Assembly: GCA_039105265.1 (NCBI GenBank)
Contig: JAPFFF010000016.1
Location: forward strand, 1,116,001 to 1,180,000
From: Tritrichomonas musculus
Lineage: Eukaryota > Parabasalia > Tritrichomonadida > Tritrichomonadidae
Direction of reading: 5' to 3'
Length of the DNA stretch: 64,000 bases
Shown here: positions 54,377-62,452 of the stretch, in pieces
Layout: each line of letters begins with the position of its first letter
Position numbering within the stretch: the stretch's first letter is position 1
The notes under the pieces: model-generated
The model's input: the letters and a program-made list of their open reading frames with translations, nothing else
What the model was told of the DNA's origin: nothing
Databases searched by the model: none
Made by a program: the position numbers and the translations under genes

Positions 54377-56335
54377 TTAAGAATAACTCCCATAAATATC
54401 AAATGAATAAAAGGCCAAATAATAATCATCTCCCCAGTTTTTTCCTGTTTGCTGGATGCGAATAAATTTGGAAGGAGGACTTGGATGATTTAATTCATAG
54501 ATGTCGGTAATTTTATGCTCGTTTTCTTCTTTTTCATCAATTTGTATTAGCTCAATCCATGATTCATATGGTTTACTGATGTCATCTGTGCATTTAATTG
54601 TATAATTTTTCATTTTAATATCATGTTGACATCTCCCAAGTCTAAATCCTTCAATGATGACCATTCCTTTAGTTAATTCTATTTGGAACCATGAATTTTC
54701 TTTGTCATATGTGCAAATATTTCTATCAGTTTCAAGTAAGAAATATTTATTTAAATCAAAGTAAGATGAAGTGATGATAACTGGGCATTTGTGAGGATCA
54801 TGATTTTCACTTTTCTTTATAAAAGATGAAAACACTCCTTCAGAATACTTCATGTCTGACGATAAAATTTCAATTCTTTTAATTCGAAGATAATTATCTC
54901 CTTTGTCCCAGTTTGGTCCTGTCTGAATAAATCGTAATTTTCGGCCACTAATTGGATCAATAGGAACAGTCATTGATTTATTTGGCCCGTTTAATTCATT
55001 TGCCTCATTTATTGATATAACTTCACATCCGTCAATTTCGATTTTAAAAGACTTAGGGAAGTATTCAAAAGATGAAAAAATCTGGATTCCGTTGATTGTT
55101 ATCTCGTTTTCAAAGCAAAATTCAATAAACGAATTTGAAATATTGAAAAATCTAAAATCATCTTTTGTTTTTGGATCAATCAAGTTGTAAATGTCACGTG
55201 ATGATTGAGAAGCAATGAAAAGACGATCAAATGGGCTCTTTTCCATCTCTTTCAGCTTTCCAAGAATTCCTTTTTCATTTATGTTCAAATCAACAGACAA
55301 AACGGCTAATTTGTTTGCATTAGATTCGTCGATTTTACATGAATCTTTTAATTTATCCTTCACATCATCAATAAATGAATTCGCTGTTGATATGTTTTGG
55401 CTCTGTTCGTTGATTTGCTTTGACAACAAGTCAATTTTTTCATTCAAATTTTTAATATCTTTTTCATGCTGCATCATTAAAAGTTTCTTTTCATCTTCAA
55501 ACATTTTGATCAATTCTTTTATTTTATCTTCAGTGTCCTTAATCAAAGCCTTCCTTTCTGCCTCATTCTTTTCAATCAAAGTTTTCATTTCTTCTTCTCT
55601 TTTCATCTCGTTTTCGTTTAGTTTTCGGTCAAGCTGCGTCACCAAATCTTCCAATTTTCGTTGATTTTGGAATGAATTCGATATATATGAGAATTCAATG
55701 GCTGGCATGTGGTTCATTCTAAACTCGTATAAAGAAAATGACTCTTCCAGGTTGCTTTTTGAAAGCTTGCTGCCGTCGAGTGAGTCAAGAAGAACAAAAA
55801 TTTCGAAATTTTTTGAATTTTCATAATGTTGTCCAATTAAATTATAGGCAAGGTCATGCTGAGTTAGTTTACGCTTTTTATGATTGAAAATATTAACAAG
55901 AGATTGAATTGGCGCGTTCATCAGTTCTTTGCCGTATTTCTCGAGATAATCGTCAAGATTCAGAGCTACTTGTTCTTCATAATCTGACAAATCTGTATTT
56001 TTGATGTTGTTTAAGGCATTCAAATTGATGAAATACTCACCAAATTCATCGGATTTGGCTTTGATGATATCATCAAGAATTTGAAATTCCTTACTTAGTT
56101 GAAGGTACTCGTTAAAATTATATATTTGGATGTCTGGTATATCATCATTGATTAAATATTTTAAAAAAGATTGAAATACATTTTCACTTACTTTTGATTC
56201 AACTTGATATTGGTGATTTTTATTAAAGATTAGAATATTTACTATTTTTGGAGAAATATCTAACATATGCTTGAATATTGATGGTACATTGAAAGTTTTT
56301 GAGTCTAATAGGAGCTGGAAAGTTTCTTTTTCCAT
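54377..56335 (-). CDS. BTB-like/coiled-coil protein with two discoidin-type domains (652 residues)
   Basis: The start was set at the Met of MEKETFQLLLDSKTFNVPSI, where the BTB-like fold begins; the 23 codons upstream have no Met. Residues 1-100 are BTB-like (to NDDIPDIQIYNFNEYLQL), about 100-230 BACK-like helices (KELMNAPIQSLVNIFNHKKR), and about 235-330 a coiled coil rich in Glu and Lys. Two F5/8 type C-like domains follow (about 370-490 with IEFCFENEITINGIQIFSSF and GRKLRFIQTGPNWDKGDNYL; about 505-650 with ENSWFQIELTKGMVIIEGFR and FIRIQQTGKNWGDDYYL). This is a large family in trichomonads; the role is probably in protein assembly inside the cell, as no signal peptide is seen. Confidence 0.85.
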   Translation of the reverse strand: MEKETFQLLLDSKTFNVPSIFKHMLDISPKIVNILIFNKNHQYQVESKVSENVFQSFLKYLINDDIPDIQIYNFNEYLQLSKEFQILDDIIKAKSDEFGEYFINLNALNNIKNTDLSDYEEQVALNLDDYLEKYGKELMNAPIQSLVNIFNHKKRKLTQHDLAYNLIGQHYENSKNFEIFVLLDSLDGSKLSKSNLEESFSLYEFRMNHMPAIEFSYISNSFQNQRKLEDLVTQLDRKLNENEMKREEEMKTLIEKNEAERKALIKDTEDKIKELIKMFEDEKKLLMMQHEKDIKNLNEKIDLLSKQINEQSQNISTANSFIDDVKDKLKDSCKIDESNANKLAVLSVDLNINEKGILGKLKEMEKSPFDRLFIASQSSRDIYNLIDPKTKDDFRFFNISNSFIEFCFENEITINGIQIFSSFEYFPKSFKIEIDGCEVISINEANELNGPNKSMTVPIDPISGRKLRFIQTGPNWDKGDNYLRIKRIEILSSDMKYSEGVFSSFIKKSENHDPHKCPVIITSSYFDLNKYFLLETDRNICTYDKENSWFQIELTKGMVIIEGFRLGRCQHDIKMKNYTIKCTDDISKPYESWIELIQIDEKEENEHKITDIYELNHPSPPSKFIRIQQTGKNWGDDYYLAFYSFDIYGSYS

Positions 56336-56537
56336 TAAATCAATCTGACTAAATATCCTTTGAATTTTATATGGCAGAAATCCTGATTCTCCCAAATCAA
56401 TCAATTTTGATCAATTTAATTGAATATTTGTTTATATCTAATGAAATACTACAAAAAAATTCTAATATCAAGAAAAATGCAAAGTTTATATATAAATCAG
56501 AATCTCAATAATTAAAATCTAGTTATATGAGATATTT

Positions 56538-57962
56538 CTATAATAGTGTAATTCGTGCATATCCATGTCCGCTGTGGCCTGTCTCTTTAGATGAATTTGC
56601 AGGATTTGGAATTTGTTGGTCACCTGAGACTGTTTTCGATTCTGCCAGATAGAACTCGCTGTTCAATTTGCATCCGCTTGGATAGTTCGAGGCTGTTGAC
56701 TGATTGTATACATAGCCTGATCCGCCTGATCCTCCAACACCCCAATTTCCCCTGCCAGGTGCCCCGCCGCCATACCAGCCACTTCCTCCTCCTGATGATC
56801 CAGTATCCACAAATGTTCCGCCAACGCCAAATCCTTGTCCTTCTGAGCAGCTTTGGCACTGACCTGCCCTTGTTTGCGTTCCTTCACTATCATTAATGCC
56901 AAAGCCACTGATCTGGCCAGCCAAGCCGCCCCCGAATCCTCCATACCAATGCGGATAGTCATTATCATGTGAGGAGCCTCCGCCAGCTCCAGCAACGATG
57001 ATTCGGCTGTAGAGATGATCTTCATTATTCCAATTCGAGCTGCCTTCTTCGCCATACAATGAAATATCAGTAGCACCGCCTCCGCCTGCTGGCGTGTATT
57101 TTTTATATTTTTTTGCTGACCCTCCTCCATTCCAGCCGCCTTTTAAGCCATTTGGACATTCACCAACGTGAATGAATAGTTTGGTTGCCTTGTTTAATGT
57201 TAGAGTTCCGACTGAGTAGCCGCCTTTGCCTGAGTGATTTGAAAATTCATTGTTTTTGCCTCCTTCAGCTCCCCAGACTTCGAGTCTGTATCTCCCTGTT
57301 GGCAGAGTGACTGCCTCAGCCCGTCCTGTGAAATTATAGATATATTGAATGCCATTCGTGCTTACAGCCTGACTCACAAATTCTTTTTCATGTCCGTAAA
57401 TATCAGTCAGCAGCGCATGCAAGTAGTACCTGCCTTTAGCTTTCATAAATGTCACTTCTTGCCTCAAATGTTCAATCTGAGATCCTTCTTCATACGATTT
57501 TCTTCCCAAAGTTGGTGATTCATCAGTGCTCAACAGATATTTGCTTCTGCTTCTATCTAATTGTGACCCACATTCATTGATGTTGATCACGCCTTTGATT
57601 GTCTGATCTTGTTGCGTGCTCGCTTGTATTTCACATGTCATTTGATTTTCTTTTAAAATACGAAATATGTCTTCAAGTTCTTTAATCCTTTTCTCTTGTA
57701 ATTCATTTTTTTCTTCAAGTTTCTTGATTGTTTCGAGCTGTTTTTCATGACTTTGTTTATTCTTTTCTTGCTCTTCCCGGTATTTTTCATTCATTGCTGC
57801 TTCGAACTTCATCATTTTGGATTCAAAAGAAGCAAGAATCTCCTGATTCTTGAGATTTTCTTCTTGATATTTTTGGAATAGCTCGTCTTGCTTCTTTATT
57901 TGTGCAACAAGTTCATTTATTTGTTCTTTCTGGCTTTCAATTTCATTCATGAATCTCGTCAT
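56538..57962 (-). CDS. Coiled-coil/glycine-rich protein (474 residues)
   Basis: From the Met of MTRFMNEIESQKEQINELVA: a coiled coil of about 130 residues, a linker (about 150-200), then a glycine-rich domain of the ALK/LTK-type family known in trichomonads (GRYRLEVWGAEGG, GKGGYSVGTLTL, FIHVGECPNG, GGGGATDISL, IIVAGAGGGS, YGGFGGGLAGQI, GGGSGWYGGGAPGRG, ending GHSGHGYARITLL). The same reading frame continues upstream without shift into the BTB-type gene 57996-58715, separated only by one TAA. It is probably the second half of one ancestral BTB/coiled-coil/Gly-rich gene, though a TCAATTG initiator-like site upstream would allow independent expression. Confidence 0.8.
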   Translation of the reverse strand: MTRFMNEIESQKEQINELVAQIKKQDELFQKYQEENLKNQEILASFESKMMKFEAAMNEKYREEQEKNKQSHEKQLETIKKLEEKNELQEKRIKELEDIFRILKENQMTCEIQASTQQDQTIKGVININECGSQLDRSRSKYLLSTDESPTLGRKSYEEGSQIEHLRQEVTFMKAKGRYYLHALLTDIYGHEKEFVSQAVSTNGIQYIYNFTGRAEAVTLPTGRYRLEVWGAEGGKNNEFSNHSGKGGYSVGTLTLNKATKLFIHVGECPNGLKGGWNGGGSAKKYKKYTPAGGGGATDISLYGEEGSSNWNNEDHLYSRIIVAGAGGGSSHDNDYPHWYGGFGGGLAGQISGFGINDSEGTQTRAGQCQSCSEGQGFGVGGTFVDTGSSGGGSGWYGGGAPGRGNWGVGGSGGSGYVYNQSTASNYPSGCKLNSEFYLAESKTVSGDQQIPNPANSSKETGHSGHGYARITLL

Positions 57963-57995
57963 CTGATCGACAGTTCCGCTGCAATTGAACAAGCA

Positions 57996-58715
57996 TTAAA
58001 AATGCTTTGAATTAAACAGTTCTTTCAATTCATCGGTTGACATTCGACTATAATCCAAAGAACTCATCAAAAGCTGCAGATTTTCTTCTTCATTATCTTC
58101 ATTTCTGCTTTGTTCTTCATTCGCTTTCGACTCTTGCTTAGACACAAACTTTTTGACAAATTCGAAAAGAAGATTGTGATCTTTCAGGACTCGTTTCGGT
58201 GAGTTTAATATTCGTATCAATGTGTGGATTGGATATTTGAGCATGTTTTCATTTTTTAGACAAATGTCCAAATGTGTGGCAATCACTTCTTCTTTTAAAT
58301 AGTCAATTTCGTCATCTTGAAGGACTTCTTCAACCGCTTCTTCAATGTCTGGACGACTTGATGAATATTTCAAAATTTGCTTCTGTAGTTCTGGGTACTG
58401 ATACTTTTCGCACAGTTGCAAAAGTGTCAAATAGTTGTTCTCGTTCAGCGAGATCTTGTTCGTCGTCAGAGTGGAAATGAATTCCTTGAAGATTTGTAAT
58501 GGATAGTTTTCTTCAATGAGAATTGATTTCATATGGTTGATTTCATTTGATCGGCTCTTGAAAAATCGAAGTTTGCGTAGAAATTGGTCTTTTGACGTTT
58601 TGATTTCTTCGATCGAGTCATAAAATTTTCCTTCTCGTTTTTCCTGGCTTTTGTAGACAATTGTAAAATCATCAATAACTGTGACATCTGGAATATCATA
58701 TTCTGTGTTCTTCAT
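57996..58715 (-). CDS. BTB/BACK-type protein, N-terminal half of the Gly-rich gene (239 residues)
   Basis: The start was set at MKNTEYDIPDVTVIDDFTIV. An upstream in-frame extension is Lys/Phe-rich and unlikely. Residues about 15-125 are BTB-like (EINHMKSILIEENYPLQIFK, YLTLLQLCEKYQYPELQKQI) and about 130-210 BACK-like (YPIHTLIRILNSPKRVLKDH). It ends RMSTDELKELFNSKHF and TAA. ACTTTTTGA (read on the coding strand) lies about 60-68 bp before the start. In related trichomonad proteins the BTB part is followed directly by a coiled coil, which is what comes after the stop. Confidence 0.75.
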   Translation of the reverse strand: MKNTEYDIPDVTVIDDFTIVYKSQEKREGKFYDSIEEIKTSKDQFLRKLRFFKSRSNEINHMKSILIEENYPLQIFKEFISTLTTNKISLNENNYLTLLQLCEKYQYPELQKQILKYSSSRPDIEEAVEEVLQDDEIDYLKEEVIATHLDICLKNENMLKYPIHTLIRILNSPKRVLKDHNLLFEFVKKFVSKQESKANEEQSRNEDNEEENLQLLMSSLDYSRMSTDELKELFNSKHF

Positions 58716-59037
58716 TTTGGGAAAAAAAACAAAAAAATATTTTTTGAATAGTTTTTTTTTTATTTTATTTAAAATCAAAAAGTAGAATCATTTCAAATAA
58801 CTCATTCAATATCAATTGAATTCAAAAAATACTTTTAACTTCTAATAATATATTCAAAAATATATATATTTTTACTTATAATAAATCATAAATTATATTA
58901 AAATAATTTTAAAAATAAATTATATTGAATTGTTTAAAAATTGTTCATGTGAATAAATATCATTTTTTTTATCTTTTATGTAAAATAGAGAATTAATTCA
59001 AAAAACTTTATTCAATTTTTAAAAACATTTTTCAGAA
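58716..59037. other. Divergent intergenic region
   Basis: Between the minus-strand BTB gene and the plus-strand STPGR gene. It holds the TCAAAAAGT motif (58775-58783), an ATTCAAAAAACTTTATTC stretch (58997-59014) and TTTTTCAGAA just before the ATG at 59038, with TCA as possible initiator. Confidence 0.5.
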
Positions 59038-59649
59038 ATGCTTTTTGCTCGTTGTACAGGAAGGAGAGAAGCTGGGCCTGGTCCAGGTGCTTATGAAACA
59101 CGTGGTCGAAATAATGGTCCTCAATTTACAATCAAAGGACGCTATTCAACCACGGAGCGGCATTTGGACGCTCCATACCGAACATTACCCACAACAGTTG
59201 GCCGAGGCCCAAAAATTTCATTAGGTTCACGGCATTCGCAGCGATCATCCTACGCTACTCCTGGTCCTTCTTATGTTCCACCACCTCTAGGTGCTGATTC
59301 AAAAAAAGTTACGATGTCGCATCGTCATGGTCAAGTCAGAGATTCAAGAGCAGATAACCCCGGACCTGGTGCCTATGACATCCAACCTAGATTTGCGAAT
59401 GACGCCCCAAAATCAACTCTGCATTCAAGGACGAAATTAAATGAAACTGGGTCAATTTCTCCTGGTCCTGCAGCTTACCTACCCAAAGACGATGCCACTC
59501 GTAAACGAGCTCCGTCGGCTTCAATTCATGTAAGAACCAGAACTCGAGGTCCAGAGGCAACACCAGGATATTATTATAACGGATCCACATTGAAAGGACC
59601 TCGATTTACGATTGGAAGAAGAGAAGAATTAGATTTAGTTATGATTTAA
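59038..59649 (+). CDS. STPGR/SHIPPO-repeat protein (203 residues)
   Basis: Repeated Pro-Gly-Pro motifs: GPGPGAYETRG (about 14-24), TPGPSYVPP, NPGPGAYDIQPRF, SPGPAAYLP and TPGYYYNGSTLKGPRFTIG. Each is followed by a short strand of the PxFTIxxR type. This is the hallmark of SHIPPO-1/ODF3-like and other microtubule-linked STPGR proteins, which bind axonemal or cytoskeletal microtubules; trichomonads carry flagella and an axostyle. Basic, no membrane segment, balanced codon use. Intact. Confidence 0.8.
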   Translation: MLFARCTGRREAGPGPGAYETRGRNNGPQFTIKGRYSTTERHLDAPYRTLPTTVGRGPKISLGSRHSQRSSYATPGPSYVPPPLGADSKKVTMSHRHGQVRDSRADNPGPGAYDIQPRFANDAPKSTLHSRTKLNETGSISPGPAAYLPKDDATRKRAPSASIHVRTRTRGPEATPGYYYNGSTLKGPRFTIGRREELDLVMI

Positions 59650-60019
59650 ATCTTTTATTTTGTTTATAATAAATTCATGGCGATTTTCATTTTATTTTTT
59701 GTATATCAGTATCTTATTTTTTATCAGCAGCTTGATATGACTGTAAAAGACAGATTTGTATGTGATGTTTTGCATTATGCTTGTAAATTAAGAACATTTA
59801 AGCTCGCAGAATAAAGTTTGTCAAATAATTGGAAAGTGAAATGAAATATTTTTTTTCACCATAAGATAGGTCAATTTTAGAAAAAGTGGCTATCAAAAAA
59901 AAAAAAAAAAAATGATAGTAATCAATTGAGCATTTAAAATAAGATAAGAAAATGCTGGTGTCAAATTTTTCATATCGCTTGATTTCTGCTATATACAGCT
60001 TCAATAATTTATACATAAC
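59650..60019. other. Downstream region of the STPGR gene
   Basis: Contains TAATAAATT shortly after the stop (candidate polyadenylation signal region), then AT-rich DNA with an A run at 59897-59912. Confidence 0.4.
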
Positions 60020-60268
60020 TATAGTATAGTTGAACCGTTCTGAGGAGCATTCAAAAAGTTACATATCCCTTCTGAAAAAAAAATCAAAATAACAATTAAA
60101 AAAGAGGTTTCAGTTCTGCCTCTGTTTTGCTTTGACTGCTTTCGAAACCATCTTGGCCGTATGCAGCTACTGTAAACATTATGAAAAAATATTAAAAGGT
60201 TTTACATTTTTTTCTCTGATGATTTTAGACTTTTTCAAAGTCCCTAGGAAAGGTTCAACTATACTATA
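60020..60268. mobile_element. TATA-flanked MITE of about 249 bp with a coding-like centre
   Basis: TATAGTATAGTTGAACC (60020-60036) is repeated exactly inverted at 60252-60268, giving TA- or TATA-type borders. The inside has unusually balanced sequence at 60096-60179. Confidence 0.7.
60096..60179 (-). CDS. Micro-frame of 27 residues in the 249-bp MITE
   Basis: On the minus strand ATG opens MFTVAAYGQDGFESSQSKTE and continues to ELKPLF and TAA. The residue mix (Gly, Ala, Glu, Gln, Ser) and third-position choice look coding, unlike everything around it. It may be an exon-like scrap of a captured host gene or a real micropeptide. No known match is recognised. Confidence 0.3.
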   Translation of the reverse strand: MFTVAAYGQDGFESSQSKTEAELKPLF

Positions 60269-60466
60269 ATCTACCCAATATATTTGTTATTTTTCCTTTT
60301 TGAAAATTAATTATTGGCTTAATACTTGTAAATATGATTTAAATATATTTTGAAATATTAACAATGAATATCAGATGTAGATTTCAAGATCATATTTATT
60401 TATTTCTATTTTTTCCCTTATTTTAATAAGTGTTTTCTCTCAAAAAAAAAATGAGATACTTTTAAA

Positions 60467-60944
60467 TAGACTTGTTATTCTCCGATTCTCGAGATCGATA
60501 ATTGATTGACTTTTTGATATCGATACATAAATATGCACTGATTCTCGAGATCGATTTCAGAGATCGAGAATTATTTTTCTCAGCTTTTGATATCAGAATT
60601 TTCAATTAAACTTTTTGATAAATATATGATCGTATTTTAATCTCAAATATTTCAAAAAAAAGAATGTATTTTTTGATTTTAATCTTAAAATAAACATCAA
60701 TACATTATATTATTTATTTTTAAATATTTTTAAATCACAAATAACAATTATTAAAAAAGATAAATCTGTTTGAGATCTCGAGATCTCGGTAATTGATATC
60801 AAGTTTACAATTATTTTTATATCACATTTCATATCTGATATCTTGATAATCGATAATCTTGATATCAGATTTTTAAGCTGATAATCGAGTATCAGATGCA
60901 AAAAGGTGACGTTTTTGATATCGATTCTCAAAATAACAAGTCTA
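60467..60944. mobile_element. hAT-like MITE, copy 2 (478 bp)
   Basis: Nearly identical to the copy at 9530-10006, same orientation, same TAGACTTGTTATT ends. The 8-bp duplication here is CTTTTAAA (60459-60466 and 60945-60952), different from copy 1, so the insertion was independent. Confidence 0.9.
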
Positions 60945-60952
60945 CTTTTAAA

Positions 60953-61528
60953 AATAAGCTCAAAGAAAATATACCATAAATAAATTATAATAATTTCTTT
61001 AAAAATATATTTTTAAAAAACATATTGAAATAAAATATGAAATATTTTAATTAAAGATTAAATTTTAATAAATATATTTTAATTTTATAATTCGAGTATG
61101 TCATATTCAAAAAAAATGAATGATTTGAATATGCAGTCAAATATATAGTTTATGATTTTTACAAAGAAAAATTGTAATAGATTGGAAATTAGAATATATT
61201 TAATGGGTACTTGTATAAAATCTTTGTATTACATTACAAAAAGTTGAAGTTTTTGATTAGATTAAATTTTTATTGGGTTATTTGTTAATGTAACTTTTTG
61301 ATTGAAAATTATTATAATTTAATTCAATTTTTTGAGATCAAAATAAAAACCCATCGGCTCCACCTTTATTAATTTTGATTTGTTTTCTAAGAAGTTTAAT
61401 GATATTCCAAATTATAATCTATACAAGAAAAAAAATTGTTATCAAAATTCAATTAAATTGGACATGGTTCAATTTTCAATTAAATATTTATTTTTTGAGA
61501 AAAATATAATTCATTTAATTAAACTCCA
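60953..61528. promoter_or_regulatory. Upstream region of the Myb gene
   Basis: ACTTTTTGATTG lies at 61293-61304, TTTTTTGAGA at about 61494, and TCATTTAATT (61511-61520) fits an initiator 18 bp before ATG. Otherwise AT-rich. Confidence 0.4.
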
Positions 61529-62452
61529 ATGTTTAATAATGGATTACAGTTATCAGGTCAAGTTGAATTTCTTTCAACAGCTCCTCCATTTAATGATCCT
61601 GGTTATTGGTCTAATGGATATGAAAAAACCGATAATCAAGGTTCTTTATCAAGCATTTTGATGAAATCATGTAATTCAAGCAATATAATGGAATCTAATC
61701 AATCAGGAAATGAATCTTTTGGTAAATCAAAAGAATCATATCGTAAAAACTCAAAACGCAAATTATTTACCCTTGAAGAAGATCAGCTATTAACAATGGC
61801 AGCTATAGAGCATAACCATGCATCATGGAATGATATTGCAAAATTAGTCCCTGGCAGGACACCCAAACAATGTCGAGACCGATGGACTAATTATCTTCAA
61901 CCATCACTTAAATTTGATCCATGGACATTGCAAGAGGATAAAAACCTGATAACTCTTGTCAAATCAAATGGGACGCATTGGAATAGGATGAGAAGATACT
62001 TTCCTGGAAGATCAACAAATTCAATAAAAAATAGATGGCATTGGCTATTAAATAATAATAAGCCATTTCACAATGATAAAACCAAAAAAAATATTAGTCA
62101 TACAATAGCCCAAAGAAAAAAAGAAATTAAATTAAATTATGAAAAAAAAGATTTTATGAAAATTAATATAGGAAAAAATAATCATTTTGATGTAAATAAT
62201 GCAAATCCAGAAGGGAATAATTGTAAATTTAATAATCAAAGAAAAAATGATTATTCAAGTAATAACTTTTATCAGATAAATCAAAATATAAATCATATAA
62301 ATACAATAACAGATCAAGGAATTGATTATATTCAATCAAATATGGGAAATATGATGAATGACAATCCAAATAATATTATTAAGGAAAATAATGATGAAAT
62401 TTTTAAAGAAGATGAATTAATTGTAATTACTCCAGAAGAACTTGACTGGTAA
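61529..62452 (+). CDS. Two-repeat (R2R3-like) Myb DNA-binding protein (307 residues)
   Basis: Residues about 74-122 are the first Myb repeat (KLFTLEEDQLLTMAAIEHN, then SWNDIAKLVPGRTPKQCRDR) and about 125-175 the second (DPWTLQEDKNLITLVKSNGT, then HWNRMRRYFPGRSTNSIKNR). In each repeat the first regularly spaced Trp is replaced (F in KLFTLEED; kept as W in DPWTL). The rest is Asn/Lys-rich and disordered, with an acidic end (EDELIVITPEELDW) that could activate transcription. Myb proteins of this type regulate promoters in trichomonads. An upstream TCATTT fits the initiator. Intact. Confidence 0.9.
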   Translation: MFNNGLQLSGQVEFLSTAPPFNDPGYWSNGYEKTDNQGSLSSILMKSCNSSNIMESNQSGNESFGKSKESYRKNSKRKLFTLEEDQLLTMAAIEHNHASWNDIAKLVPGRTPKQCRDRWTNYLQPSLKFDPWTLQEDKNLITLVKSNGTHWNRMRRYFPGRSTNSIKNRWHWLLNNNKPFHNDKTKKNISHTIAQRKKEIKLNYEKKDFMKINIGKNNHFDVNNANPEGNNCKFNNQRKNDYSSNNFYQINQNINHINTITDQGIDYIQSNMGNMMNDNPNNIIKENNDEIFKEDELIVITPEELDW

